DNA of 57,693 nt. It comes from Oscillospiraceae bacterium. GTDB lineage: Bacteria > Bacillota > Clostridia > Oscillospirales > Ruminococcaceae. Positions 17,603-26,702 of the stretch are shown piece after piece. Each line of letters begins with the position of its first letter. The first letter of the stretch is position 1. The notes below the pieces were generated by a model. The model was not told the origin of the DNA and ran no database searches. It saw only the letters and a program-made list of their open reading frames with translations. The position numbers were made by a program, and so were the translations under genes. The stretch spans positions 1-57,693 of the forward strand of contig JAFQLH010000065.1 in assembly GCA_017396665.1 (NCBI GenBank), given 5' to 3'.

Positions 17603-19024
17603 ATGGTATTTGCAGATTTGTTTTTTCTGTACTTCTTTTTGCCGCTTTGCTTAGTGCTTTACTTTGCAACAAAAAGAATTGCTTACAGAAATGCTGTTCT
17701 GATAGTATTTTCGTTAATATTCTACGCATGGGGAGAGCCTAAGTGGATTTTCCTCCTGCTTGTCAGCACGCTCGTAAACTGGCTGCTGGGACTTATAATA
17801 GGAAAGAACAATGAGAGCGTAATGGCGAAAATCGCCCTTGCGCTTTCTCTCGTGTTTAATATAGGTGCACTCGGCGTGTTCAAGTACAGCGGATTTATTG
17901 TGGAGAATATAAATTCAGCCTTCGGAACATCTATCTCAGCACCCGGCTTTACACTCCCGATAGGAATAAGCTTTTACACCTTCCAGATACTATCCTATGT
18001 AGTCGATGTCTACTGGGGTAAGGTTCCATCACAGAAAAGCTACTTCAAGTTCCTCATGTACGTTTCGCTGTTCCCGCAGCTCGTTGCAGGTCCTATCGTA
18101 AGATACCATGAAATCGCCGCTGAAATTGATAACCGTCAGACAAAGCTCTCTGACCTCAGCGACGGTCTTTCAAGAGTTATCCTCGGTGTCGCCAAAAAGG
18201 TTATCATCGCAAACAGCCTCAATTCAATCGTCGTAAACTGCTTCGGCGATATGTCGGACGGCTTTGCGGGTCTTAAAACAATTTCAACAGTCGGCACATG
18301 GTACGGAGTAATCGTTATCGGACTCTGGTATTACTTCGACTTTTCGGGATATTCCGATATCGCAATCGGACTGGGAAGAGTGTTCGGCTTCCACTTCAAC
18401 GAAAACTTCAATTATCCGTATATCTCAAAGAATATCACAGAGTTCTGGCAGAGATGGCATATCTCTCTGGGAAGCTTCTTCAGAGACTACCTGCTGTATG
18501 TACCAATCTTCGGTAAGAGAAGAAAGTACGGCGGACTCTTCCTCGTTTGGTTCTGTACAGGTCTCTGGCACGGCGCAAGCTGGAACTTCATTATCTGGGG
18601 ACTCTATTACGGTCTGTTTATCGTTCTTGAAATGAAGATAGGCAAGAAGCGTATGAAGAAGATGAATACGGTTCTGGCACATCTCTATACAGTTATTGTT
18701 GTCGCAATCGGCTACGGAATATTCTACTTCGAGGACTTTTCCTCGCTCGGAAGATTCTTCAAGAGCCTTGTCGGTATCGGTACAACAGGCTTTATCGACA
18801 GCGTGACAAAAACAAGTGTGCAGAACAACCTCTTCCTGCTTATCGCAGCAGTGCTGTTGTCAACACCGATTGTCAAGAAGATAAAGGAGCTCGGAAACCG
18901 CAGCCCGCAGGCTTGTGTTACAGTAAATACAGTGGGTGTCATTTTAAATGCCGCACTTTTACTTATAAGCAGCCTTATGCTTCTTAACAACACAAACAAT
19001 CCGTTCTTGTATTTCAGATTCTAA
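17603..19024 (+). CDS. MBOAT family O-acyltransferase (AlgI/DltB-like)
   Basis: A 473-residue polytopic membrane enzyme that moves acyl groups across or onto surface polymers. AlgI/DltB hallmarks are clear: LPIGISFYTFQILSYVVDVY, PQLVAGPIVRYHEI, FWQRWHISLGSFFRDYLLYV (His286) and TGLWHGASWNFIIWG with the catalytic His323. About ten membrane helices are expected and length is normal. In alginate acetylation and D-alanylation this protein works with a partner anchored outside the membrane. Here the next gene encodes such a partner and the operon also has its own acyl carrier protein. Confidence 0.93.
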   Translation: MVFADLFFLYFFLPLCLVLYFATKRIAYRNAVLIVFSLIFYAWGEPKWIFLLLVSTLVNWLLGLIIGKNNESVMAKIALALSLVFNIGALGVFKYSGFIVENINSAFGTSISAPGFTLPIGISFYTFQILSYVVDVYWGKVPSQKSYFKFLMYVSLFPQLVAGPIVRYHEIAAEIDNRQTKLSDLSDGLSRVILGVAKKVIIANSLNSIVVNCFGDMSDGFAGLKTISTVGTWYGVIVIGLWYYFDFSGYSDIAIGLGRVFGFHFNENFNYPYISKNITEFWQRWHISLGSFFRDYLLYVPIFGKRRKYGGLFLVWFCTGLWHGASWNFIIWGLYYGLFIVLEMKIGKKRMKKMNTVLAHLYTVIVVAIGYGIFYFEDFSSLGRFFKSLVGIGTTGFIDSVTKTSVQNNLFLLIAAVLLSTPIVKKIKELGNRSPQACVTVNTVGVILNAALLLISSLMLLNNTNNPFLYFRF

Positions 19025-19045
19025 AAAGATATAGAGGAAAGCAAA

Positions 19046-20689
19046 ATGAAGGAAAAACGAAACAATGACGCTAAGGGTATCGTAACAGGCGTTGAGGTCG
19101 TAAATTCCAAGGAAGGAAAGGAAACCTTAAACTTAAGCCTCGATTCCCAGAAGTATAAAAAGCTCCAGGAAAAACAGCAGAAAAACCGTAGAAGGGCAGC
19201 AAGAAAGCAGGCTGTCGATAATACGAAAAAATCAATCAAGAATAAAATAAGAAGTGAGCTTGATACCTCCTCCCATAACGAAAAGGACAGGGAGATAATG
19301 ACCTATAAGCTCGAAATGCAGTTTATAAATGTTGTCGCAATTGTGCTCATTATCGCAGTTATCTCAATAATGCTTATCGTCGTAAAAAGAGAAAGCGGTA
19401 TGAGCGAGCACGATAACAGAGAGCTTGCAAAGTTCCCTGAGCTTACAGTGGAAAGCTGGTTCGACGGAAGCTTTACAAGCGGAATAACTGACTTCTATAC
19501 AGATACAATCCCTTACAGAGAGGATATGCTCACATTCTCATCAAAGTTCTCTCAGCTCTTCGGTCTTAAGCTCGGCGGTGCCGACAGAGTCGTCCAGCAC
19601 GGAAACTTGGGTGAGGTTGAAACACAGACGTTCACAGGCTCAACAACTACTACCTCAAAGGTCGAAATCTTTACAGGTACACAGAGTACCACAACTCCAA
19701 AGCCTGAAACTACACCTGATGTTACAACTCCGGAAAACGGTACAACAACTACCACAACTCCGGTTACTACACTCCCTGTCGTAGAGGACGACGGCAGACT
19801 CTCAAACGGTATCCTTATCGTCGGTGAGGGCGAAAGAGTAAGAGCACTCGAAGGCTACGGCGGAAGCTTCGGCTACGGCAATAGCTACGCCAGCTTCGTA
19901 AATAACTATAAGAAGGATTTGGGCCAGTATGTAAACGTGTATAGTATGTGTATACCAACTGCGTTTGCGTTCTATTGCCCTTCAAACCTCAGAGAAAACT
20001 ACGGCGACCAGCTCGATAATATCAATAATATCAGAACAGGCCTCGACGGAGTTATAGATATCGACATCTATTCTGTGCTCGAAGAAAAGAAGGACGAGTA
20101 TATCTACTCACGTACAGACCACCACTGGCAGCCGCTCGGTGCATTCTATGCAGCACAGCAGTTTGCAAGTGTCGCTCAGGTCGACTTCAAGGACCTCTCA
20201 ACCTACGAAAAGGTAGTGGAGGAAGACTTCCTCGGTACTCTCTACGCTTACAGCGACTATGACGCAGAGCTCAAGAAGTACCCTGATACCTTCACATACT
20301 ACAAGCCGTCAAATAATAATCAGCTTAAGGTTACCTACTATGATACAGACTTTAGGAACGGCCAGGCAAGTCAGCTTTTCTTCAAGGCTTACCAGAAAAT
20401 AAACCTCTATAGCTCGTTCCTCGGAACAGATAAGCAGATAGCACATGTTAATACTGACTGCAATAACGGCAGAACACTCGTTATCTTCAAGGATAGCTTC
20501 GGCAACGCACTCGTTCCGTTCCTCACAGGCTCGTTTGAAAATATCTATGTCGTTGACCTGAGATACTTTACACCAAACGCAATCGAGTTCTGTAAGAACG
20601 TCGGCGCAACAGACGTGCTGTTCGCAACCTGTATGTTTACCTGCTCAAGCCAGAAGGTAAACTATATCGAAAACCTCAGAATTCAGTAA
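19046..20689 (+). CDS. DHHW/AlgX-like acyl-transfer partner protein
   Basis: A 547-residue protein with a basic cytoplasmic N-terminus (about 1-90), one membrane helix (92-113) and a large outer domain. The SGNH-type catalytic elements of AlgX/AlgJ are visible: Asp358-His359-His360-Trp361 in SRTDHHWQPLGAF and Ser484 in FKDSFGNALVPF. A Thr-rich stretch at about 199-243 (GTTTTTTPVTTLP) looks like a flexible insert. By analogy it accepts the acyl group from the MBOAT protein and moves it to a polysaccharide or teichoic acid. The exact acceptor is unknown. Confidence 0.88.
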   Translation: MKEKRNNDAKGIVTGVEVVNSKEGKETLNLSLDSQKYKKLQEKQQKNRRRAARKQAVDNTKKSIKNKIRSELDTSSHNEKDREIMTYKLEMQFINVVAIVLIIAVISIMLIVVKRESGMSEHDNRELAKFPELTVESWFDGSFTSGITDFYTDTIPYREDMLTFSSKFSQLFGLKLGGADRVVQHGNLGEVETQTFTGSTTTTSKVEIFTGTQSTTTPKPETTPDVTTPENGTTTTTTPVTTLPVVEDDGRLSNGILIVGEGERVRALEGYGGSFGYGNSYASFVNNYKKDLGQYVNVYSMCIPTAFAFYCPSNLRENYGDQLDNINNIRTGLDGVIDIDIYSVLEEKKDEYIYSRTDHHWQPLGAFYAAQQFASVAQVDFKDLSTYEKVVEEDFLGTLYAYSDYDAELKKYPDTFTYYKPSNNNQLKVTYYDTDFRNGQASQLFFKAYQKINLYSSFLGTDKQIAHVNTDCNNGRTLVIFKDSFGNALVPFLTGSFENIYVVDLRYFTPNAIEFCKNVGATDVLFATCMFTCSSQKVNYIENLRIQ

Positions 20690-20704
20690 GGAGAGCTTTT
20701 TAAA

Positions 20705-22477
20705 ATGAAGGAGCTTTGTTATCCCTTTGACAGTGCCTATATAATCAAGAAAAAACGCAGTATAAAGAAAGCACTGCTCGCTGACGGAAGTCAGAGAATT
20801 GAAAAAAGAATAGCCGTTCTCGGTGGCTCAACAACAGGGGATATAGTGGCAACACTCGAGCTTTTCCTGCTCGACAACGGCATACAGCCTGCCTTCTATG
20901 AGTCTGAGTACAATGCCTACTGGCAGGACGCTATGTTCGGAAACGAGGAGCTCGACAGCTTTAAGCCGGACGTAATATTTATCCATACCTCAAACAGAAA
21001 TATCACCGAAACGCTCTCTATGGTAATGACAAGAGAGCAGGTCGATGAAGCCCTCGACAGACAGCTTGAGCATTTTACAGTAATGTGGAAAAAGCTCTCA
21101 GAGAAATTCGGCTGTGCAATCATCCAGAATAACTTCGAGCTTCCGCTCTACCGCCTGCTCGGAAACAGGGACGCATACGACTTCCACGGTATGACTAGCT
21201 TTATCTCAAGGCTCAACGAGAAATTCTGTGAGTATGCAAGGGATAATAAGAATTTCTATATAAGCGATATAAACTACCTCTCAGCAAGCTATGGCCTCGA
21301 AAAATGGTCAAATCCGCTGTACTGGTATATGTATAAGTATGCGCTCTGCCTCGAAGCAGTGCCGTACCTCTCGCACAGCGTTGCGAATATTATAAAGTCA
21401 CTCTACGGAAAGAATAAAAAGGCGTTTGCCCTCGACCTCGATAATACCCTCTGGGGCGGAATCGTTGGCGACGACGGTGTCGATAACCTCGCTCTCGGTG
21501 AGGAAACCGCTACCGCACAGGCGTACAGAGAGTTCCAGCTCTATGTAAAGAAGCATAAGGAGCTCGGTGTTATGCTCTCTGTCTGCTCGAAGAATGAAGA
21601 GGAAAACGCAATAGCAGGCCTTAACCACCCCGACGGCTGGCTTAGACCTGACGACTTTGTCAACATCAAAGCAAACTGGGACCCTAAGGATAGAAATATC
21701 TCTGCAATCGCAAGTGAGATAAATATCCTGCCCGAAAGTATGGTGTTTGTGGACGATAACCCCGCAGAAAGAGCAATCGTCGCAGGCCAGCTCCCCGGCG
21801 TCGCAGTTCCCGAAATGGACACGGTTGAAAACTATATAAGAACAATTGACAGAAACGGCTACTTTGAAGTAACCTCGTTCTCGGAGGACGACCTCAAGAG
21901 AAACGAAATGTATATCGCAAACGCAAAACGTGCAAAACAGCAGGCAAGCTTTGAAAACTACGAGGATTACCTCCTCAGCCTTCAGATGTCAGCACAGATT
22001 TGCGACTTCGAGCCTGTGTATATCGACAGAATTACACAGCTCACAAATAAGTCAAACCAGTTCAACCTCACAACAAAACGCTATACACCTGCACAGATGC
22101 AGGAGGTGTACGAAAGTGACAGCTATATCAGACTGTTCGGAAAGCTCTCTGACAAGTTCGGTGACAACGGCGTCGTGTCGGTCGTTATCGGAAAGAAGCA
22201 GGATAACGAGCTACATATAGATTTGTGGCTTATGAGCTGCAGAGTCTTAAAGCGTGATATGGAATATGCAATGCTCGACAGACTCGCAGAGGAAAGCAAA
22301 AAGCAGGGAATCACAAAGCTTAAGGGCTATTATTACCCGACAGCTAAGAACAAGATGGTTAAGAATCTGTATTCCGACTTCGGCTTTGAAAAGCTTTCAG
22401 AGGACGAACAGGGCAACGCTGTATATGAGCTTGATATATCAGGCTACGAAAGAAAATGTAAGGTAATTGAATTCTGA
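20705..22477 (+). CDS. FkbH-like HAD-IIIC protein (acyl loading enzyme)
   Basis: A 590-residue protein of the FkbH type. Residues 1-230 look like the SGNH-like N-terminal region (AVLGGSTTGDIVATLELFLL). The HAD domain has FALDLDNTLWGGIVGDDG (Asp244, Asp246) and the second acidic site in VFVDDNPAERA. The C-terminal 150 residues form a GNAT-like domain (FGDNGVVSVVIGKK...KLKGYYYPTAKNKMVKNLY). FkbH relatives dephosphorylate 1,3-bisphosphoglycerate and load the glyceryl group on an acyl carrier protein in polyketide pathways. The next gene is an ACP, so glyceryl or another small acyl-ACP is a reasonable product, but it is inferred. Confidence 0.88.
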   Translation: MKELCYPFDSAYIIKKKRSIKKALLADGSQRIEKRIAVLGGSTTGDIVATLELFLLDNGIQPAFYESEYNAYWQDAMFGNEELDSFKPDVIFIHTSNRNITETLSMVMTREQVDEALDRQLEHFTVMWKKLSEKFGCAIIQNNFELPLYRLLGNRDAYDFHGMTSFISRLNEKFCEYARDNKNFYISDINYLSASYGLEKWSNPLYWYMYKYALCLEAVPYLSHSVANIIKSLYGKNKKAFALDLDNTLWGGIVGDDGVDNLALGEETATAQAYREFQLYVKKHKELGVMLSVCSKNEEENAIAGLNHPDGWLRPDDFVNIKANWDPKDRNISAIASEINILPESMVFVDDNPAERAIVAGQLPGVAVPEMDTVENYIRTIDRNGYFEVTSFSEDDLKRNEMYIANAKRAKQQASFENYEDYLLSLQMSAQICDFEPVYIDRITQLTNKSNQFNLTTKRYTPAQMQEVYESDSYIRLFGKLSDKFGDNGVVSVVIGKKQDNELHIDLWLMSCRVLKRDMEYAMLDRLAEESKKQGITKLKGYYYPTAKNKMVKNLYSDFGFEKLSEDEQGNAVYELDISGYERKCKVIEF

Positions 22478-22491
22478 CAGGAGGAATAAAA

Positions 22492-22734
22492 ATGCTTAGC
22501 GAAAGACAGGTTTATGAAAGACTCAACGACGTTTTCAGAGACGTTTTTGATGACGAGGATATCGAGGTTGACGCTTCTACAGTCGCAGACGATATCGAGG
22601 ACTGGGACTCAATGATGCATATCACTTTAATCGGCGCAGTCGAAGACGAGTTCGGCGTAAGATTCAAGATGGGCGAGGTCTCCACTATGAAAAACGTCGG
22701 CGAAATGGTAAAAATCATTTTAGACAGAGCGTAA
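22492..22734 (+). CDS. Acyl carrier protein
   Basis: An 80-residue ACP with phosphopantetheine site Ser40 in EDWDSMMHITLIGAVEDEF. Its acidic helices and length are normal. The WDSM context (not the DSL of fatty-acid AcpP) matches carrier proteins tied to FkbH and secondary pathways. It is last in the operon, 14 bp after the FkbH-like gene, with AGGAGG. It likely carries the acyl unit made by that protein to the MBOAT transferase. Confidence 0.93.
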   Translation: MLSERQVYERLNDVFRDVFDDEDIEVDASTVADDIEDWDSMMHITLIGAVEDEFGVRFKMGEVSTMKNVGEMVKIILDRA

Positions 22735-22745
22735 GAAAACAAAAG

Positions 22746-22769
22746 AGCACCGCATATGCGGTGCTTTAT
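22746..22769 (+). terminator. Terminator of the acylation cassette
   Basis: AGCACCGCATATGCGGTGCT is a perfect palindrome followed by a T-rich run. Confidence 0.85.
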
Positions 22770-22819
22770 TGTTTGTCGATAAAGAAAAAATTCAAGAATA
22801 TTAACCGCTCAGAAAAATA

Positions 22820-22848
22820 TTGACAGCCAAAAAATGATATGCTATACT
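22820..22848 (+). promoter_or_regulatory. Sigma-A promoter
   Basis: TTGACA (22820-22825), 17 bp, TATACT (22843-22848), ahead of the gene at 22917. Confidence 0.75.
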
Positions 22849-22916
22849 TAACTTGAGATATAACCAAAGAAGAATACTTGGCTACAATAAATATACATAA
22901 GAAAAGGTGGTTCGTA

Positions 22917-23318
22917 ATGACTTATTATCTTGATTCGTTTATAAAGCTTTTTATAGGCTGGGTGTGTTGTCTTGTACTGGGAGCTGTCAGTCTGTTTGCC
23001 GCTCTCGCAGAAGATGATTTTTTTATTCTGGCAATACTGTTCGGTGTGGCTTTCGTCGTAATCGCATACATTATGTTTTATATTCTCTGCCGAGATATTA
23101 TTGAACGAAAAGGTTATAACAGCGGTGAAATTCCGCTTTTGCCGATAGTTATTGTGCTAGGTCCGTTAGCAATGGTATATACTGCAGGTCTTCCTGATAA
23201 GAATGCTCAGATACCGGAAGTCAAGCCTGATGATTCGTGGGTATGTACCTGTGGCGGAAGAAACAGTAATCAGACAAACATCTGCAAGAAGTGCGGAAGA
23301 ACAACCGACGGAAAATGA
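22917..23318 (+). CDS. Membrane protein with C-terminal zinc ribbon
   Basis: A 133-residue protein starting at the ATG preceded by AAGGTGG. Three hydrophobic segments lie at about 8-29, 34-57 and 75-93. The cytoplasmic tail carries a CxCGGRN-X7-CKKCG zinc ribbon (WVCTCGGRNSNQTNICKKCG). The layout is the reverse of the protein at 3632, where the zinc ribbon is N-terminal. No function is known. Its stop codon overlaps the start of a micro-ORF with a CKDCG motif. Confidence 0.7.
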   Translation: MTYYLDSFIKLFIGWVCCLVLGAVSLFAALAEDDFFILAILFGVAFVVIAYIMFYILCRDIIERKGYNSGEIPLLPIVIVLGPLAMVYTAGLPDKNAQIPEVKPDDSWVCTCGGRNSNQTNICKKCGRTTDGK

Positions 23319-23389
23319 TAAAGCGTGCAATTGAATATGAGAATTATAAGTCAACCGATACCTGCAAGGATTGCGGTCACAAGAAGTAA
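23315..23389 (+). CDS. Micro-ORF overlapping the previous stop codon
   Basis: A 24-codon frame starts in an ATGA overlap with the upstream stop and ends CKDCGHKK. It may be a coupled micropeptide, or more likely the remnant of a frameshifted second zinc-finger half. There is no separate ribosome site. Coding status is uncertain. Confidence 0.3.
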   Translation: MIKRAIEYENYKSTDTCKDCGHKK

Positions 23390-23460
23390 AAACATCACCA
23401 TCTTACCGCTTGGTATTAATGCTTTGTTTATGCAAAACTACAAAACGCAAAAGCCCCCAC

Positions 23461-23489
23461 TTGACAAGCTTAATGATATATGGTAAACT
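23461..23489 (+). promoter_or_regulatory. Sigma-A promoter of the T-box transcript
   Basis: TTGACA (23461-23466), 17 bp, TAAACT (23484-23489). The predicted start is near 23496, at the base of the T-box Stem I. Confidence 0.7.
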
Positions 23490-23495
23490 TGACTT

Positions 23496-23765
23496 TGTAA
23501 TTCAAAGGCTGTGACGAAGAGCGTGTCAGCAGGTAGCTTTCAGAAAGTCGGCGGTAGATGTGAGCCGACAGCGAGGGGCTGATGTCAACTCACTTCTGAG
23601 CCGATAATGCGAAAGCGAAAAGGCGAGTAGTGTTATCCGTAAGTGCAACGTAATCGCAAAGGGCTTGTTTGAGCTTTAAGTGGCGTGAGAACGCAATTTG
23701 AGTGGTACCACGGGAAAAGATATAACCCGTCTCAAAGAGAAATCTTTGGGACGGTTTTTTATTTG
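23496..23765 (+). promoter_or_regulatory. T-box riboswitch, probably leucine-specific
   Basis: The conserved T-box sequence GAGTGGTACCACGGG is at 23700-23714. The antiterminator pairs CACGGG with CCCGT, and the competing terminator (CCGTCTCAAAG / CTTTGGGACGG, 23727-23754) ends in a T-run. Stem I can be folded with GGCU/AGCC at the base, then GAAG/CUUC, then GUCAGC/GCUGAU, which frames a specifier loop GUCAACUCA with CUC (Leu) in the expected slot. The UGGU bulge fits a tRNA with discriminator A, as leucine tRNAs have. Val (GUC) is the main alternative reading. It heads the ligase gene at 23822, not a synthetase. Confidence 0.85.
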
Positions 23766-23821
23766 TCTTAAGGGTACGGGCTTTACATACAAGCAGAATG
23801 CAAAACGAAAGGAAAGATATT

Positions 23822-26344
23822 ATGAAAATCAGTTTTTCAACACTCGCTTGTCCTGACTATTCATGGTCGGATATCTACACAATGGCTGCCGACCTCGGCT
23901 TTGACGGTATCGAAATCCGTGGCCTCGGCGACGACATTTTCTCTGTAAAGGCAAAGCCGTTTACCGAAAAGCAGCTCCCTAAAACAGTAGAGCAGCTCCA
24001 CAGATTAGGCCTTGAAATTTCCTGCCTTTCTTCAGGCGCCTGCCTCAAGTTTGAGGATAAGCTCGAGGAAACAATCGACGAAATCACTCAGTATGCCCAG
24101 CTTGCAGATAAGCTCGGCGTGTCATATATTAGAATTCTCGCTGACTTAGAGCCAAACCCTGTCGATGAGGTGGACGACGATAAGATTATCGCAGCACTCA
24201 AGAGAATTGTCCCTGTTGCTGAAAAGTACGAGGTAAATATGCTCGTTGAAACAAACGGCGTCTACAGCGATACAAAGAGACTGCGCAAGGTCCTCGACGC
24301 TGTCGATAACCGCTGGATTGCAGCTCTCTGGGATATCCACCACCCTTACAGATACGCAAACGAGCAGCCTTCCGAAACCGCTGAAAACTTAAAGGGCTAC
24401 GTAAAGTATGTTCACGTTAAGGACAGCGTTATGAACGACGGCAAGGTAGAGTACAGAATGATGGGCGACGGCGATATGCCGCTGGCTGAAATGTTTACAG
24501 CACTCGACGCTATCGACTATAACGGCTTTGTATCACTCGAATGGGTAAAGAGATGGGCAAAGGACCTCTACAGTGCAGGTATCGTGTTCCCGCAGTTTGC
24601 AAACTATATGAGTGCGTACAGAAAGAAGAGAGTTCCTGCTCTCTATGATAACGCAAGAAAGACAGGTAAGTATATCTGGCAGAAGAACAAGCTTATCGAC
24701 TGCCTGTTCCCTGACGTGCTCGACAGAGTATGCGAGGAGTTCCCTGACCAGTATGCGTTCAGATATACAGAGCTTGACTATACAAGAACATACCCTCAGT
24801 TCAGAGATGACGTTGACACCTTCGCAAGAGCCCTTATCGCAATGGGCGTAAAGAAGGGCGACCACGTTGCTATCTGGGCAACAAACGTGCCGCAGTGGTA
24901 TATCACATTCTGGGCAACAACAAAGATTGGCGCAGTTCTCGTTACCGTTAATACAGCGTATAAGATTCACGAGGCTGAGTACCTGCTCAGACAGTCTGAT
25001 ACACATACCCTCGTAATGATTGACGGCTTCAAGGACAGCAACTATATCGGTATCATCAAGGAGCTCTGCCCTGAGCTTGAAACAAGCGAGCCGGGACAGC
25101 TTTGTTCAAAGAAGCTCCCTGTACTCAAGAACATCATCACCTGCGACTCAAAGCAGAAGGGCTGCTATACCTGGGACGAGGCTATGGCACTCTCAGAGAA
25201 GGTTCCTTACAGCGAGGTAGAGGTAATGCGTCGTAAGATTAATAAGCACGACGTCTGCAACATGCAGTATACCTCAGGTACAACAGGCTTCCCTAAGGGC
25301 GTAATGCTCACACACTATAACGTTGTTAATAACGGTAAGGCAATAGGCGACTGTATGGATTTGTCCACAGCCGACAGAATGATGATTCAGGTGCCTATGT
25401 TCCATTGCTTCGGAATGGTGCTTGCTATGACCGCTTCAATGACTCACGGCGTTACAATGTCACCTATTACAGCGTTCTCTCCAAGAAAGGGCCTCGCTTG
25501 TATCAATAAGGAAAAGATTACTGCGTTCCACGGCGTTCCTACTATGTTTATCGCAATGCTCGGACACGAGGACTTCGACAAGACCGACTTCTCACATATG
25601 AGAACAGGTATCATGGCTGGCTCTCCTTGTCCAATAAAGGCAATGAAGGACGTTATCTAAAAAATGAATATGTCTGAAATCTTTATCACTTACGGTCAGA
25701 CAGAAGCTTCTCCTGCTACAACAATGTCCAAGACAACCGACTCTATCGAAACAAGAGTCAATACAGTAGGCGGCCCGATTTTCGGAGTCGAGTGTAAGAT
25801 TGTTGACCCTGAAACAAATGAGGAGCTCCCTGATAACGTTGATGGCGAGTTCTGCGCAAGAGGCTACAACATCATGAAGGGCTACTACAAGATGGAGGCT
25901 GCAACCGCTGCTGCTATCGACAGCGACGGCTGGCTCCATACAGGAGACCTCGCAAGAAGACTCCCCGACGGAAACTTCAAGATTACAGGCAGAATCAAGG
26001 ATATGATTATCCGTGGCGGTGAGAATATCTACCCTAAGGAAATCGAAGACTTTATCTATACTCATCCAAAGGTTAACGACGTCCAGGTAATCGGCGTTCC
26101 CGATAAGGACTACGGCGAGGAAATAATGGCTTGCATTATCTTGAAGCCGGGTGAGGAATCCTCCGAGGCCGAAATCAAGGAATACGTTATGTCCCATATG
26201 GCTAAGCATAAGGTGCCAAGATATGTCGACTTCGTTACCGAGTTCCCAATGAATGCCGCAGGTAAGATTCTTAAGTATAAGATGAGAGAACAGGCTGTAG
26301 AAAAGCTCGGCCTCCATGCCGCAAGCAAAATCGTAACCGCATAA
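23822..26344 (+). pseudogene. Fused TIM-barrel / acyl-CoA ligase gene with an in-frame UAA
   Basis: The 841-codon frame is intact except for a TAA at 25658-25660 (codon 613). The first half (1-275) is a sugar-phosphate isomerase/AP-endonuclease-2-like TIM barrel (GFDGIEIRGLGDD, ALWDIHHPYRYANE). The rest is an ANL-family AMP-forming ligase with TSGTTGFPKGVMLTH before the stop and TYGQTEASP, GWLHTGDLARR, GRIKDMIIRGGENIYP and the C-terminal lysine motif AAGKILKYKM after it. Reading resumes in the same frame, so this is a nonsense change, not a frameshift. Homologues in this position usually have Glu or Asp, one or two bases from TAA. ATG start at 23822 follows AGGAAAG. Uninterrupted, it would make an acyl-CoA. 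Confidence 0.85.
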
Positions 26345-26358
26345 CCCACAACTAAGGT

Positions 26359-26638
26359 TAATGCCTGTATAAAAGCTTTATATGCGTTTATTGGGGGAAA
26401 CCTTTCTGAAGAAAGTTTGTCCCCCAAGCCCCCTTACAAAGACTCTTAATATGATTTCAGCCCCATAGGGTATTTATCAAGAGAAAACGGACTTTGAGTT
26501 TTGTGCTCTGTGATGTACACCCTATGGGGCTGAAATTTATATCAAAAGTTTTAGGAAAGGAGTTTGAGGAATAACCCTTTTTCAAAAGGGTTTTCCTCAA
26601 TAGATACATGCAAAGCCTCCATATAGGCATTAGACATA
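26359..26638. repeat. Dispersed palindromic element, copy 2 (complete)
   Basis: About 280 bp, no gene. Terminal inverted repeats (TAATGCCTGTAT... at the left, ...ATATAGGCATTA at the right) end in TA. Each arm of about 110 bp has its own hairpin (26393-26425 and 26566-26598), and the two arms are imperfect inverted copies of each other. The inner 16-bp repeats (26456-26471, 26519-26534) flank a 47-bp asymmetric core. Arms align with copy 1 in the opposite orientation, but the core has the same orientation as in copy 1. Confidence 0.8.
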
Positions 26639-26646
26639 TTTGAGCG

Positions 26647-26675
26647 TTGCAAAGGGTAAGAAAGTGTGGTATACT
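26647..26675 (+). promoter_or_regulatory. Sigma-A promoter
   Basis: TTGCAA (26647-26652), 17 bp, TATACT (26670-26675), starting about 9 bp past the palindromic element. Confidence 0.6.
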
Positions 26676-26702
26676 CAAGAGTATAGAAGGGGAGGCGATA
26701 CC

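Noticed and set aside
19640..19800. Thr-rich tract in the DHHW protein as a low-complexity error
   Set aside because: The frame stays open with varied codons, and such tracts are common in outer-surface linkers.
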